Counted from the first letter of the stretch, positions 7,585 to 16,439 are shown. The stretch: 34,789 bases of DNA from an uncultured Collinsella sp. (GCA_902492825.1 CABUMZ010000001.1:1-34789), one strand, 5' to 3'. Numbers and translations are program-made. The notes: a model not told the origin generated them from the sequence alone.

Positions 7585-9737
7585 TACGACCCACCGCCCA
7601 GAGCGCCAACCAGCGTGGCGACATCGACGGCGAGCGGGATGGAGCCACCGCCGGGCAGAGGAATCTCCGCAAGTGTGAACACCGTACCGCTAATGGTGCG
7701 TTCGACTTGATATTCCAACGCCTCGCAAAGCGCCTTGGGATCGGTCACGCCCAACGGAATACTTCGCAGTTTGTCTTGCGTTTGAGAGAGACCCGCAATG
7801 TCAGACCCCGGACTCTTAATGACGTTGGCGGAATCGGTCAGCACCGGCTTTCGCAGGCGCAAGTCGCACGGTTCCAAACCTAGCGCCGCCACGGACGCCG
7901 AAACGGTATCGCCGAGCCACGATGCAATGGAGCCCAACGCACCGCCGCCCCCTCCTAGGTCTTTAATCATCTCGTCCATAAGTTCGTCGGCCGAACCTTG
8001 GATGTCTCCGTATCCCACGAGTAGCCGTCCCCAAACATCCATGACGCCGTCGAGCACGCCGGCAACGCCGCCCGAGCGTTCCTTCAATGTCGAGAAAAAT
8101 CGCGAAAGCACGTTGTTTTGCGCCGTCGCCTCATCGGGGGCCAGCACCGCGGCAGAGATAGCACCGCGATCGCCAAGCCTGACTGCCGCGTTAAACGAGG
8201 AGTTAAGTTGATCGGGGCTGGTAATGTCACCCGAAACTGCAAAGGCGACCACGCCGTTACGGCCAGGTGGGGCGATACGCGGGCGCTCGCCGGAAAGCGC
8301 TTTAATGGCTTGGTCAAACGCATTGCCCGCACGGTCGGCCTCATCCTCGGTCTGACGCTCAAGTTCGAGTTCTTTGTTGCGGCATTCGACGTAGTCTTCC
8401 AGAGCCTCTTTGAATCGATCAAAGTGGTACTCAAAGCCGTTTTCGATAGAAGTCGAAGGAGCCGCAACGGCACCGAGCGACGAAACACCAAAATGGCATC
8501 TATTGCATTTGTCCTGCCCGTCATAAGCAGCAACCGAGGCCAGCCCGCATGGCGCCCCCTTCTTATAGTTGGGGCAACTCGTTCCGTAATGCAGATACGT
8601 CTTGCCATCGATGGCACTGGTTGGCCACACCGTATCGATATAGAGTTCCGTCGCTCGCACCTCGTCAGTGTTGCGCGGCAACAGCGGGATATAGGAAGCG
8701 ACTTCATCTCCGTCCTCGGTTACATATGCACGATTGACCTCTGTACTCGCATAGGTGTAAAACGCCTTGCGCGCCGCCGACTGCGCTTTCATCTCGACGC
8801 TCGATCCCTGAGGTTTTTCATTCGCCAAGCGCTGTCGGTAATAGGTTTTCGCGCGATCGAGCGCTATTTGCGGCTCCCATGTGATGCTCGACTTTTCATG
8901 ACGGTTCTGGCTGTCAGATAGTTCTGCTAGTTTTTTCGCACGCTCCCACATACACGAGTACTTGCCAATCGAACTCTCGTCCGACCCACCACAATCCGCC
9001 AGCCAAGCGCGCTCTTTAGCCTTCGCCGTGTCCTCAGAAGCCTTCCGCAGCTCCTCGGCTGCACGCTCTAAATCATCTGATGTGTCTTTAATGGCATCGG
9101 TCGAGATCTCTGACCCTTTGAGCGCAGCGAAGTCCGACTCGGATGTCCTGGGCACGGCAAGTGCCGTACCGGTATAGGCCACACTATCGGTATCCTGCGC
9201 CGACACCGCCTGCGTGGCACGCGCGGCAATCAGATACGGCAGAGCCGTCTCGATTTTCTGTAAGCCTTCCGATGCGCTTTTGGCAAACTTGTTGCGCGTT
9301 TTAATAATCTCAATCCCGGTGTCGACCATATTGCCGGCAACTGGTTCGGCACCCGGGATGAGGATGGCGACCAGACCCGTCCCGATCGTGGCAAACCCCG
9401 CCAGCCCCAGACTCAAGATGCTCGCATCAACCACCGTGGCAGCCGTGTGATAGGACGACGCTACGTTGGCACCCGCCAGCGCGCCGCTATCGGCCGCCAC
9501 CTGGGTATCCCCGGCACGCGACATGCTCCATATCGCCGCGGTCGACGAAAACAACAACGTGAGCACCACTAGGATGACCACGGCAGAAGAAAGCGTGGTG
9601 TAGGCACCGTCTTCGATAAACAGGTCGATACCGGCGCGGCCCATAAAGCCGCCTCGCTTGCGATGGCAGCTCGGACGGCGCGTCAAAACGCATCTAGACC
9701 AGAAACGCTTAATCCCATGCAGCAATCCACGAATCAT
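7584..9737 (-). CDS. Large TadG-like pilus-associated membrane protein
   Basis: 717 residues from ATG 9737, chosen for GGAGGGAG 4 nt upstream; an in-frame upstream extension overlaps the previous gene and is unlikely. A basic head of about 45 residues is followed by one membrane helix (about 50-68) and the motif DTQVAADSGALAGA, typical of the Tad-associated TadG and TadE/G-like proteins. The long outer part is predicted largely helical, with charged stretches near 180-250 and 420-470 and a Cys-rich segment in the middle (CPNYKKGAPCG and CNRCHFG) that could hold disulfides or a metal. It ends with a glycine-rich tail. It lies between two TadE-like genes and is presumably anchored outside the membrane to help assemble or tether the pilus. 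The outer domain is not recognised. Confidence 0.75.
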   Translation of the reverse strand: MIRGLLHGIKRFWSRCVLTRRPSCHRKRGGFMGRAGIDLFIEDGAYTTLSSAVVILVVLTLLFSSTAAIWSMSRAGDTQVAADSGALAGANVASSYHTAATVVDASILSLGLAGFATIGTGLVAILIPGAEPVAGNMVDTGIEIIKTRNKFAKSASEGLQKIETALPYLIAARATQAVSAQDTDSVAYTGTALAVPRTSESDFAALKGSEISTDAIKDTSDDLERAAEELRKASEDTAKAKERAWLADCGGSDESSIGKYSCMWERAKKLAELSDSQNRHEKSSITWEPQIALDRAKTYYRQRLANEKPQGSSVEMKAQSAARKAFYTYASTEVNRAYVTEDGDEVASYIPLLPRNTDEVRATELYIDTVWPTSAIDGKTYLHYGTSCPNYKKGAPCGLASVAAYDGQDKCNRCHFGVSSLGAVAAPSTSIENGFEYHFDRFKEALEDYVECRNKELELERQTEDEADRAGNAFDQAIKALSGERPRIAPPGRNGVVAFAVSGDITSPDQLNSSFNAAVRLGDRGAISAAVLAPDEATAQNNVLSRFFSTLKERSGGVAGVLDGVMDVWGRLLVGYGDIQGSADELMDEMIKDLGGGGGALGSIASWLGDTVSASVAALGLEPCDLRLRKPVLTDSANVIKSPGSDIAGLSQTQDKLRSIPLGVTDPKALCEALEYQVERTISGTVFTLAEIPLPGGGSIPLAVDVATLVGALGGGS

Positions 9738-10245
9738 AATCTCCCTCCAGCCATTCGGGACGCGATTGATACGAGACATCGACCTTGAGCTCAACGTAGC
9801 CGCCCTCGGCGGTACCACCCATAGCCCGCGCAAACGCACCGATCACAGGCAACGGCTTGACCTCGCCAGAAACGGACACGGCCGAGACGCCACCCGCACC
9901 GGCCCGGCCAAGCTCGATATCCCACGACAACGGCCCGCCGGCATGAAAGATCGAAACGTTGGGCACTGCGGCAAGCCGGCGGCGGGTGAACTCCTTAAGA
10001 TCGTCGTCCTCCGCCGTCGTCGTGGTCATGAGCCGCGCGGTCTCGGCGGCGGCAGGCTCCATGACCGCGCGCGTATAGAGCAGGCACACCGGCTGCAGCG
10101 CCAACAGGACGAGCGTCAGAAACGTCGGCAGCAGGAACGCCGCCTCGACCGTAGACTGCGCCCGGTCCTCGCGCGCAGCATCAATACAGCACGATGTCCT
10201 TAGCGCCCGCAGCGGCGTCGATAACCGACGTCGAGGCAACGCCAT
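9709..10245 (-). CDS. TadE-like pseudopilin, start uncertain
   Basis: 178 residues if begun at ATG 10245. The protein proper seems to begin much later: the family head reads AAREDRAQSTVEAAFLLPTFLTLVLLALQPVCLLY, matching the heads of the two neighbouring TadE-like proteins. Between the ATG and that head lie about 24 residues with no pilin character, overlapping the upstream gene by 65 nt. An ATT codon at 10185-10183, sharing one base with the TGA of the upstream gene, would give a 158-residue protein with a standard short head, with AAGGA 11 nt upstream. One membrane helix follows the head, then a globular domain (WDIELGRAGAGG and YVELKVDVSYQS strands). The 3' end overlaps the TadG-like gene by 29 nt. 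Minor pseudopilin role is inferred from family and place. Confidence 0.75.
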   Translation of the reverse strand: MALPRRRLSTPLRALRTSCCIDAAREDRAQSTVEAAFLLPTFLTLVLLALQPVCLLYTRAVMEPAAAETARLMTTTTAEDDDLKEFTRRRLAAVPNVSIFHAGGPLSWDIELGRAGAGGVSAVSVSGEVKPLPVIGAFARAMGGTAEGGYVELKVDVSYQSRPEWLEGDYDSWIAAWD

Positions 10246-10399
10246 GGGATGCCGCCCGCTCGACCAGCGCCGCCAAGCGCCCATCGGTGCCAGCACGCCA
10301 AAGCCCCGCGATCGCCAGCACGATGGAAAGCAGCGCCACCGTGACGATGGCGTATTCCACAGTCGCTTGGGCAACCTCTTCACGCAGAACGCCATGCAT
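10181..10399 (-). CDS. Small Flp/TadE-like pilin
   Basis: 72 residues: MHGVLREEVAQATVEYAIVT followed by a long hydrophobic helix (about 16-36) and a short C-terminal part. The head A-Q-A-T-V-E-Y resembles both Flp (E-Y after the processing site) and TadE. Size is that of a pilin rather than a full TadE. A prepilin peptidase could cut before the QATVEY segment, placing Glu near +5. AGGAGGGA stands about 8 nt before the ATG, and the upstream gene ends 1 nt away. It could be a second Flp pilin or a minor subunit. Confidence 0.75.
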   Translation of the reverse strand: MHGVLREEVAQATVEYAIVTVALLSIVLAIAGLWRAGTDGRLAALVERAASHGVASTSVIDAAAGAKDIVLY

Positions 10400-10400
10400 T

Positions 10401-10964
10401 TCACGATCCCTCCTTTGAGCTTATTGTTTGCGGTACCAGGCGCACGGCGCGCAGACGACACGAAGCATCGCCGGTATCCGCGGCAACCGTCACCATATCG
10501 ACCCAGCCGCGTCCGTCACGCACGATAGCGCCCCATACGTTGCCCTTAATATCGAGATAGCCGCTCAGGGCGAGCTGGGCCGTTGGCACCTCGCGGTAGG
10601 CGCGTAACATATCCGCCGCTGCCTCGGTCATCGGTCGGTCCTCGGACCATGCAAGCCGGACCGCAATCGCGTTGTCCTCAGACGAATCCGTCGCAGTGCC
10701 AGACCGCTTGTCGAGCGTCCGCAGAAAGGTTTGCGCCGTGACAGCGACATCCGAATCGTCCACATCTCGCATCTCATCTTTTTGAGACGCCACCGCCGAA
10801 TCTGAGCCCGAATCGAAGGCGGCCCCAGGACGCTGCTGCCGCGCGGCGTTAAGCCCCCAAAGCACCGCCGCTATCGCCACGGTCAGGCATGCAAACACCA
10901 GCAACACCCCGATGGGGCGCTCGCCCTCTACAGGCTGTTGATGCCCTCGCTGATAGCGTTCCAT
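10401..10964 (-). CDS. Tad-operon membrane protein of unknown function
   Basis: 187 residues. A polar head of about 17 residues is followed by one hydrophobic helix (VLLVFACLTVAIAAVLWGL, about 20-38). Then comes an acidic Ser/Asp-rich linker (about 50-75) and a soluble domain with an alternating strand-helix pattern ending in SCRLRAVRLVPQTI. No motif I recognise. Its start overlaps flp by 37 nt and it ends 1 nt before the next pilin-like gene, so it is cotranslated with pilus components. It probably sits in the cytoplasmic membrane with the domain outside, perhaps as an assembly factor; this is inference from context only. Confidence 0.7.
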   Translation of the reverse strand: MERYQRGHQQPVEGERPIGVLLVFACLTVAIAAVLWGLNAARQQRPGAAFDSGSDSAVASQKDEMRDVDDSDVAVTAQTFLRTLDKRSGTATDSSEDNAIAVRLAWSEDRPMTEAAADMLRAYREVPTAQLALSGYLDIKGNVWGAIVRDGRGWVDMVTVAADTGDASCRLRAVRLVPQTISSKEGS

Positions 10965-11161
10965 AGATCTTGGACCTTGCCTTTAAATGCAACGATGGCA
11001 ATAATCGCGATCACCACAAGCACACCCACCAAAATGGCGTACTCGGTGGTACCCTGCGCGCTCTCCTCCTGCAACAGCTCCTTGGCATGCTGGCGAGCGA
11101 GAATCGCCCGGCAAAAAGCCCAGTTCCAAGCCTTGTCAGCAACTTCGACCATCGTGTTCAT
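10928..11161 (-). CDS. flp: Flp-type major pilin
   Basis: 77 residues. A long leader of about 36 residues ends in the basic and acidic stretch KELLQEESA, followed by QGTTEYAILVGVLVVIAIIAIVAF, the Flp pilin core with Glu at +5 and Tyr at +6 if the prepilin peptidase cuts after Ala of ESA. The mature pilin would be about 40 residues, typical of Flp. It should polymerise into the type IVc pilus powered by TadA. The leader is longer than in many Flp proteins. AGGGAGG lies 5 nt before ATG 11161. It follows tadC by 10 nt. No TadV-type prepilin peptidase is in the window, so processing depends on a gene elsewhere. Confidence 0.9.
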   Translation of the reverse strand: MNTMVEVADKAWNWAFCRAILARQHAKELLQEESAQGTTEYAILVGVLVVIAIIAIVAFKGKVQDLWNAISEGINSL

Positions 11162-11171
11162 GTATTCCTCC

Positions 11172-11813
11172 CTACATCATCCCGCCTGCTCCCAGCAGCG
11201 GGCCCAATATGGACAGAAGCAACGCCGGCAAGATGGGCGTGCCGGTGGGAATCAGCAGCTTGACGGGCGCACGCTCAATCTCGCGCTCGACCGCGGCGCG
11301 ATGAGCCGCACGGATCTCGCGACTTTGAGCGGCCAACGTCTCGGCAAGTGGGGCACCCAGAGCGAGCGCCTGCCCCACCGTGATGGCAAAGGTCTCGAGC
11401 GCTCGCACGTCCAGGTCGCGCGCGGCGGCCAACAACTCGTCCTCACGCGTGCCCACGCCCACCCGCCACGCCATGCAGGCCCGCTCAAGGCGAAGAGCCA
11501 GCACTGACCGGCGGTTGGCGCAGAAAATCTCAAGCGCCGCATCAAACGAAAGACCGGCCGAAAGGCCCAAGCGCACAACATCGATCATCTCGGACACTTC
11601 GCCGAGCGACACTCGCGCCGGGCCGCCCGCTCCAACCGCGCCCTTCACTCGCGCGGTCAGGGCATCGACCACCGAGCGACCCGCGGCAGCGACCAGCACC
11701 GCCTCGCGCTTGCAGGCCCCTGCGATCTTGCGCGCATCCGCCCGATCCAAACCCGTCGCGACAAATACACTCAGGGCACACAGGCAAGCCACAACTGCAA
11801 CCAGGGCGCTCAT
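11172..11813 (-). CDS. tadC: TadC-like inner-membrane platform protein
   Basis: 213 residues from ATG 11813, which overlaps the tadB stop by 4 nt (ATGA); a longer in-frame reading exists but would run deep into tadB. Hydrophobic helices lie at the N-terminus (about 2-22) and the extreme C-terminus (ILPALLLSILGPLLGAGG). The middle carries the type II secretion F-domain pattern (VRLGLSAGLSFDAALEI, then TFAITVGQALALGAPLAETL). TadB and TadC form the membrane platform that passes force from TadA to the growing pilus. It is somewhat short for the family, as is usual in actinobacterial loci. Confidence 0.87.
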   Translation of the reverse strand: MSALVAVVACLCALSVFVATGLDRADARKIAGACKREAVLVAAAGRSVVDALTARVKGAVGAGGPARVSLGEVSEMIDVVRLGLSAGLSFDAALEIFCANRRSVLALRLERACMAWRVGVGTREDELLAAARDLDVRALETFAITVGQALALGAPLAETLAAQSREIRAAHRAAVEREIERAPVKLLIPTGTPILPALLLSILGPLLGAGGMM

Positions 11814-12736
11814 AGCTCCACCCGCATAATGCGCCGGATAACCACCAGGGCAACGACGTTGAGGGCTAGACCCAGCACCACAGCGCCCGCACCGGCAGGC
11901 GTCGCAAGACCGCGACGAAAATCTGCCGAAAGCAGCGCCAACACCGCGCACATGCCCGCCGGCATCGCCGCGACCATATGCGCAGACATGCGAGCCTGCG
12001 ACGTCTTAACATCCAGGCGGCGCTTGAGCTCAATGCGCTCCCCCACCATGCTCGACGCCTCGGACAGTAAGTCGGCAAGCGGAGCACCGGTGCGCTGAGA
12101 CACCTTAAGCGCCAAGGTCACAAGCGAAAGGCCGGGGGCGTCGATGCGCACGAGCAAGTCATCGAGCGCGTCGGTCGCCGAGATGCCGCAATCGATCGCC
12201 GCCGCTACCCGCAAAAACTCGGTATGTACCGGCTCTTGCGCATGAGCGCCCACAAAGCGCATGCCCTGGGCCAGCGAATGTCCCGAGGCAAGCGACATGG
12301 AAAGTGCGGTAAACGCCTCGGGCATGGCCTCTTCTGCATCGTGTTGCTCGCGCCGGCTCTCAAAGCCATCCCGAGCGGCGCCAACGGCAATCGGAGCAAC
12401 AAGTCCCAAGGCAAATCCGAGGGGCGATAACGACACCATCGTTAGTAAAACGCAGCAGACACCGCTCGATAGCAGCAGAAACGCCAAACGCCCCGAAGCA
12501 TCTTCAATCACGAGGCCAAAGCGATGCGCCGGAGCCAGCGATGCCCACGAACGGGCGATCTTTTTCAGCAGATCGTTTTCCACCAGCTCACGCGGCAGCT
12601 TCTCTGCCACCGTCTCGAGCGCCTGACGCGCCAGCTCCGCCGGCGGTACCTGCGGCACACGAGGTTCCGCCCCGCACGCCGTCGCAACAGAAAACCCTGC
12701 CAAACCCCCTACGACGAGGGGCACAGCGACCTCCAT
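11810..12736 (-). CDS. tadB: TadB-like inner-membrane platform protein
   Basis: 308 residues with a type II secretion F domain: hydrophobic segments at the N-terminus (about 4-20), at about 88-120 and two at the C-terminus (about 250-302). The F-domain pattern is AFTALSMSLASGHSLAQGMRFVG and later LALKVSQRTGAPLADLLSEAS. It forms the membrane platform with TadC. The start (ATG 12736) is behind AGGAGGTGG and lies 28 nt inside the end of tadA, so the two are translationally coupled. Confidence 0.92.
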   Translation of the reverse strand: MEVAVPLVVGGLAGFSVATACGAEPRVPQVPPAELARQALETVAEKLPRELVENDLLKKIARSWASLAPAHRFGLVIEDASGRLAFLLLSSGVCCVLLTMVSLSPLGFALGLVAPIAVGAARDGFESRREQHDAEEAMPEAFTALSMSLASGHSLAQGMRFVGAHAQEPVHTEFLRVAAAIDCGISATDALDDLLVRIDAPGLSLVTLALKVSQRTGAPLADLLSEASSMVGERIELKRRLDVKTSQARMSAHMVAAMPAGMCAVLALLSADFRRGLATPAGAGAVVLGLALNVVALVVIRRIMRVEL

Positions 12737-14037
12737 TCGTCCACCTCCTCTTGTGTGAGCGTCCCCGACCGCAGGCCTTCTGCGATAAACGGCGGCTCGC
12801 GGTCAAGCGTCCAGGTGCGCTCGGCGGCATCGAAAGTCACATAGCGCTCGAGTTCTACGCCGCCCGACGCGGCGCGACGCACCCCCGAATACGAGGAGAC
12901 GAAACGCCTGCCATCGGCGTGGCGCTCGGACATCACGATGCCGTCGAGCGCCATGGCAATCTGCTCCTCGATGAGCTCGCTCGGCAGATCGATGCCATAA
13001 CGTGCAAGCAACGTCAGACGCACCACGGTCTCCTGTTCTGAACCCGCATGAAGTGTGGTGAGCGACCCATCGTGGCCCGTGTTCATGGCCTGCAACATGT
13101 CGCAGCACTCGGCACCGCGCACCTCGCCCACCACGATGCGGTCGGGGCGCATGCGCAGGGCATTGGTCACCAGGTCGCGGATCGTCACCGTGCCCTCGCC
13201 CTCAATTGAAGCCTCGCGCGCCTCTAGGCGCACCACGTGCGGATGATGCGCAAACTTGAGCTCGGCAGAGTCCTCGATCGTCACGATGCGCTCGCCGGTG
13301 GAAATCTCGCATGACAACGCGTTGAGCAGGGTGGTCTTACCAGATCCCGTGCCTCCCGCAACCGCCAGGTCCTGTCGCAGCGACACCGCGCACGACAGCA
13401 GCTGCGCATACCAAAGCGGCAGCGACCCCAGCCCCACAAGCTCGTCCAGCGAGCAGATACGGTCCGAGAACTTTCGGATGGTGAGAATCGGTCCGTCAAT
13501 CGCCACAGGCGGAATCACCGCGTTGACGCGATAGCCCGTTTTGAGGCGGGCGTTGACGATGGGGCTGCGCTCGTCGATACGGCGGCCAAGTGGCGAGATG
13601 ATGCGGTCGATAAGCACACGGATCTGCTCATCATCCTCAAACGCATGCTCGATGGGGTGCAAGACGCCGCCGCGTTCAAAGAAAGCCGAGCGGCAGCCGT
13701 TGATCATGATCTCGGTAACGGTGTCGTCCTCGATGAGCGGCTGCAACGGCCCCAGGCCCACTACGTCATCCAAAATCTCGTCGATGATGGTCTCGCGCTC
13801 GGTCGTCGCGAGATCGGTCGGTTCCTCAACATTGAGCGCCGCCTCCACCGCGGGACGCAATTCCGAGCGGGCAAGTGCCGGGTCGATATAGGCGCTGATA
13901 CGCGCCACTTCGTCGTAACCCATGCGGTCCATCACGGCGCGCTTGGTGCGTCGTTTCACCGCGCGGCGACGCCCAGCATCTACAGGCGCTGCCCCCGCTG
14001 CAGCGCCGGCAGCCTTAATCCTCGTTTGCAGGCTCAT
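12709..14037 (-). CDS. tadA: TadA/CpaF-type pilus assembly ATPase
   Basis: 442 residues, a secretion ATPase of the VirB11/PulE superfamily that drives Tad pilus assembly from the cytoplasmic face. The N-terminal domain (about 35-210) is followed by Walker A AGGTGSGKTT (227-236), an Asp box around TIEDSAELKF and the Walker B region RMRPDRIVVGEVRGAE (about 300-315), then the His box TGHDGSLTTLHAGS. All key elements are intact. The first 35 residues are Ala- and Arg-rich. The ATG overlaps the cpaE stop by 4 nt. It ends inside the ribosome binding region of tadB. Confidence 0.96.
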   Translation of the reverse strand: MSLQTRIKAAGAAAGAAPVDAGRRRAVKRRTKRAVMDRMGYDEVARISAYIDPALARSELRPAVEAALNVEEPTDLATTERETIIDEILDDVVGLGPLQPLIEDDTVTEIMINGCRSAFFERGGVLHPIEHAFEDDEQIRVLIDRIISPLGRRIDERSPIVNARLKTGYRVNAVIPPVAIDGPILTIRKFSDRICSLDELVGLGSLPLWYAQLLSCAVSLRQDLAVAGGTGSGKTTLLNALSCEISTGERIVTIEDSAELKFAHHPHVVRLEAREASIEGEGTVTIRDLVTNALRMRPDRIVVGEVRGAECCDMLQAMNTGHDGSLTTLHAGSEQETVVRLTLLARYGIDLPSELIEEQIAMALDGIVMSERHADGRRFVSSYSGVRRAASGGVELERYVTFDAAERTWTLDREPPFIAEGLRSGTLTQEEVDEWRSLCPSS

Positions 14038-15683
14038 CGCTGATCACCCTCGCGCGACCAGGGAAGGCGGATACGCGGGCGTTCGGTGCGCGTTGCACGG
14101 TCGGCGACCATATCGCTCCAAGGGCCGACGGCGCACCCCAGTTCCACGAGCATCTCGCGCGTGGCCTCGCGCACGCTGGTCGCAAAAGCGCTGGTCTGCC
14201 CCACTGCCTCATCAGCGCGCCCAAACGCCATGAGCGCGGCGAGATCCTGCCCGCCATCGGCGATACGAATCTTGGAGCTCAACGCACAGGCAATCTCAAA
14301 GCGCATGGCGACGTCCTCGTCTGCCCCGCGCGCACCGAACCGGTTGAACACGGCGCTCATGCGCGTGCGCGGCACACCTACTCGACTTGCCAGTTCAATG
14401 ACGCGCGACGCCGATGTCGCGGACGACACCGCAGCATCGCCAACGATCAGGCAACGGTCGCTCGCCGCCACCGCAGCCGCCACGGCGTCGCCCCAAAAGA
14501 CCGAGGTATCGATAAAGACCACGTCGGATTCGCGACGCAAAACATCAAGCAGTAGCTCCACCGGACGTGCCATGAGCTCGGCTTGCTCGGGCGCCGCAAC
14601 GGGACCCCAGAGCGTAACGCCTGGCGCCACGCGCATCGATGTGGCTACGATATCCGGCTCGGTGAGCGCGCCCGCCGCCGCCGGCTCGATAAGTGCCGCC
14701 ATATCGCGCGGAGCATCGACGCCTAACAAGTCGTAAAGGTTTCCAAACATCAGGTCCAGGTCGAGCACGGCGGCACGCAAGCCCAACAGCGACGATGTGC
14801 GTGCCATGGTGGCAACGATCGTCGACTTGCCGCAACCGCCCGAACCCGAAATGGCGCAGATGACCGGAGCTCGATGCTGCGGAGCGGCAGCGTCTGCCGG
14901 CGGCATCGGAGGCGGCGGGGCGGGCGTCGGCGACAGCGTCCCCGTCTCCCCCGCCGCAACCACACGCTGCGTCCAAGCCGGCATGGCAGCTTGTTCGGTC
15001 TGCAAGGCAGGCTCGTTCTGTGCAATCTGCTCATGCTGCATCAGCGACAACTCGCCGCACCCGGCAAAGCCCTCAACTTCGTCGAGTTCATCCGCCAGAT
15101 TCACGCCGTGCACGTATCCCATATCTACAGCCGGGGAGTCGCCAGCATGCTGTGCCGGCCCTCCAGCGTCATCGTATACAAGGGGGTTCCGGGGGCGCCG
15201 ACCATGCTCGGCTTCCGCTTTTCCATAATCATCAACACGCGGGCCTCTTGTAGCGCGAGGCGCCCCGGGTTCCCTATCAACAAAAGCATCGGGCTCAATC
15301 GTCATGCGCCGATCGGAATCAACCGCTCCCTCGCCCGCGCGCCCGTTGCCGCATATACTGTGCGCAGCGATGACCTCGGTCGCCCCCGCGCGAAACAGTC
15401 CCTCGATATCCGACGGATCGAGCGCTTCTATCAACACGACCACGCGACTCACGCGGCCTTCGGCCGTCAGGCGCGCAACAGTCTTGCGCACATCTTCGAT
15501 ATCAAACAGAGACGCCGCGATGATGGCAGCCCCGCGGCGCGACGGAAACGCCCGCGCCATGGAAACCAGCCCGTCCAGGTCACCCACGCGAAGCACCTGT
15601 GCACCCGCATCACGGCCCTCGACTTCCTGCTGCAACAGCCCGTAATCGCCGCACGCGCAGCACGCAAGCCAGATCGCCTTCAT
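14034..15683 (-). CDS. cpaE: CpaE/TadZ-type ATPase
   Basis: 549 residues from ATG 15683, which shares its A with the TGA of the upstream gene; a GTG one codon earlier is also possible, with GGAGG upstream. Residues 1-110 resemble an atypical receiver domain (VVVLIEALDPSDIEGLFRAGATEVI). A long Pro-, Ala- and acid-rich linker (about 115-270) follows, then a MinD/ParA-type domain with GSGGCGKST (about 283-291), VLDLDLMFGNLYDLL and VVFIDTSVFWGD. The signature lysine of the deviant Walker A motif is replaced by Ser, so ATP-driven dimerisation may differ. TadZ/CpaE proteins localise the pilus machine in the cell. Confidence 0.9.
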   Translation of the reverse strand: MKAIWLACCACGDYGLLQQEVEGRDAGAQVLRVGDLDGLVSMARAFPSRRGAAIIAASLFDIEDVRKTVARLTAEGRVSRVVVLIEALDPSDIEGLFRAGATEVIAAHSICGNGRAGEGAVDSDRRMTIEPDAFVDREPGAPRATRGPRVDDYGKAEAEHGRRPRNPLVYDDAGGPAQHAGDSPAVDMGYVHGVNLADELDEVEGFAGCGELSLMQHEQIAQNEPALQTEQAAMPAWTQRVVAAGETGTLSPTPAPPPPMPPADAAAPQHRAPVICAISGSGGCGKSTIVATMARTSSLLGLRAAVLDLDLMFGNLYDLLGVDAPRDMAALIEPAAAGALTEPDIVATSMRVAPGVTLWGPVAAPEQAELMARPVELLLDVLRRESDVVFIDTSVFWGDAVAAAVAASDRCLIVGDAAVSSATSASRVIELASRVGVPRTRMSAVFNRFGARGADEDVAMRFEIACALSSKIRIADGGQDLAALMAFGRADEAVGQTSAFATSVREATREMLVELGCAVGPWSDMVADRATRTERPRIRLPWSREGDQR

Positions 15684-16342
15684 CACTCGTCGCCTCCGCT
15701 CTTTTTGCCGCGCGCCGTGGCGGGAATCGTCAAGCTGACCGTTCCCTTGCCCGAGGCTCCCAGCAGTTCCTTGACGTCTTCGGGGTCAGCCGCCAGCGTC
15801 ACCCATTCGATCTTGCCCTCGCGCGTGGCACCGGAATTCTCACTGGTATCGATCACGTGCGCGCCGCACAGTCGATCGGTTACGCCATCTTTTTGCACGT
15901 ACACGTCCACATAGCTGCCCACGCCCGTGGCACCGCCGACCGAGTGCTCGGCATCGACCGCCACCGAAACGGCGACCTTGCCCTTAGGCACCTCGAGCTT
16001 GTGGCTCTCGGCCTTGGTGTAGACATTGCAGATCACGGCGTTTTTGGGAATACGCGAAGTCGTCACGTCGCCGCGCACCTGGCGCAGCTCGGTCGCCGCG
16101 TCACGCGGCAACAGGCTCGTCAGCCATTCCTGGGTTATGACATTGGTCTCATCGAGGGTCTCGCCCACATCGATATCGCGCGCCGCGACGCATACCTCGA
16201 CGCGATCGCCACCGTACTTGGCCAAGGTCTCAGCCTGGACCTGTTCGGCTTGCGAGCGGATCGACGAGCCGTAAACCATGCAGAGCAGAGCAGCGAGCAC
16301 GCCCGCGACCAGACTGATGGCGATGCGCTTGCTCTTGTTCAC
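15683..16342 (-). CDS. cpaB: CpaB/RcpC-type Tad pilus protein with SAF domain
   Basis: 219 residues from GTG 16342, preferred because AGGAG stands 5 nt upstream; an in-frame ATG at 16357 has no good ribosome binding site. One membrane helix (IAISLVAGVLAALLCMVYG) near the N-terminus is followed by a SAF domain (VEVCVAARDIDVGETLDETNV) and an RcpC-like region (VSVAVDAEHSVGGATGVGSYVDVYVQ). The C-terminus is basic. CpaB/RcpC proteins act outside the membrane in Tad pilus biogenesis; in this secretin-free cell type they may guide the pilus across the wall. It is the first gene of the operon. Confidence 0.9.
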   Translation of the reverse strand: MNKSKRIAISLVAGVLAALLCMVYGSSIRSQAEQVQAETLAKYGGDRVEVCVAARDIDVGETLDETNVITQEWLTSLLPRDAATELRQVRGDVTTSRIPKNAVICNVYTKAESHKLEVPKGKVAVSVAVDAEHSVGGATGVGSYVDVYVQKDGVTDRLCGAHVIDTSENSGATREGKIEWVTLAADPEDVKELLGASGKGTVSLTIPATARGKKSGGDE

Positions 16343-16439
16343 GGCCGCTCCTCTCATGGCAGTGCCGGGCGAATGCCCGTACCACCATTGTCTGGGCGGT
16401 CAAAGTGCAAAGCGGCGCAATTGCGATTTTGGTTTTCGA

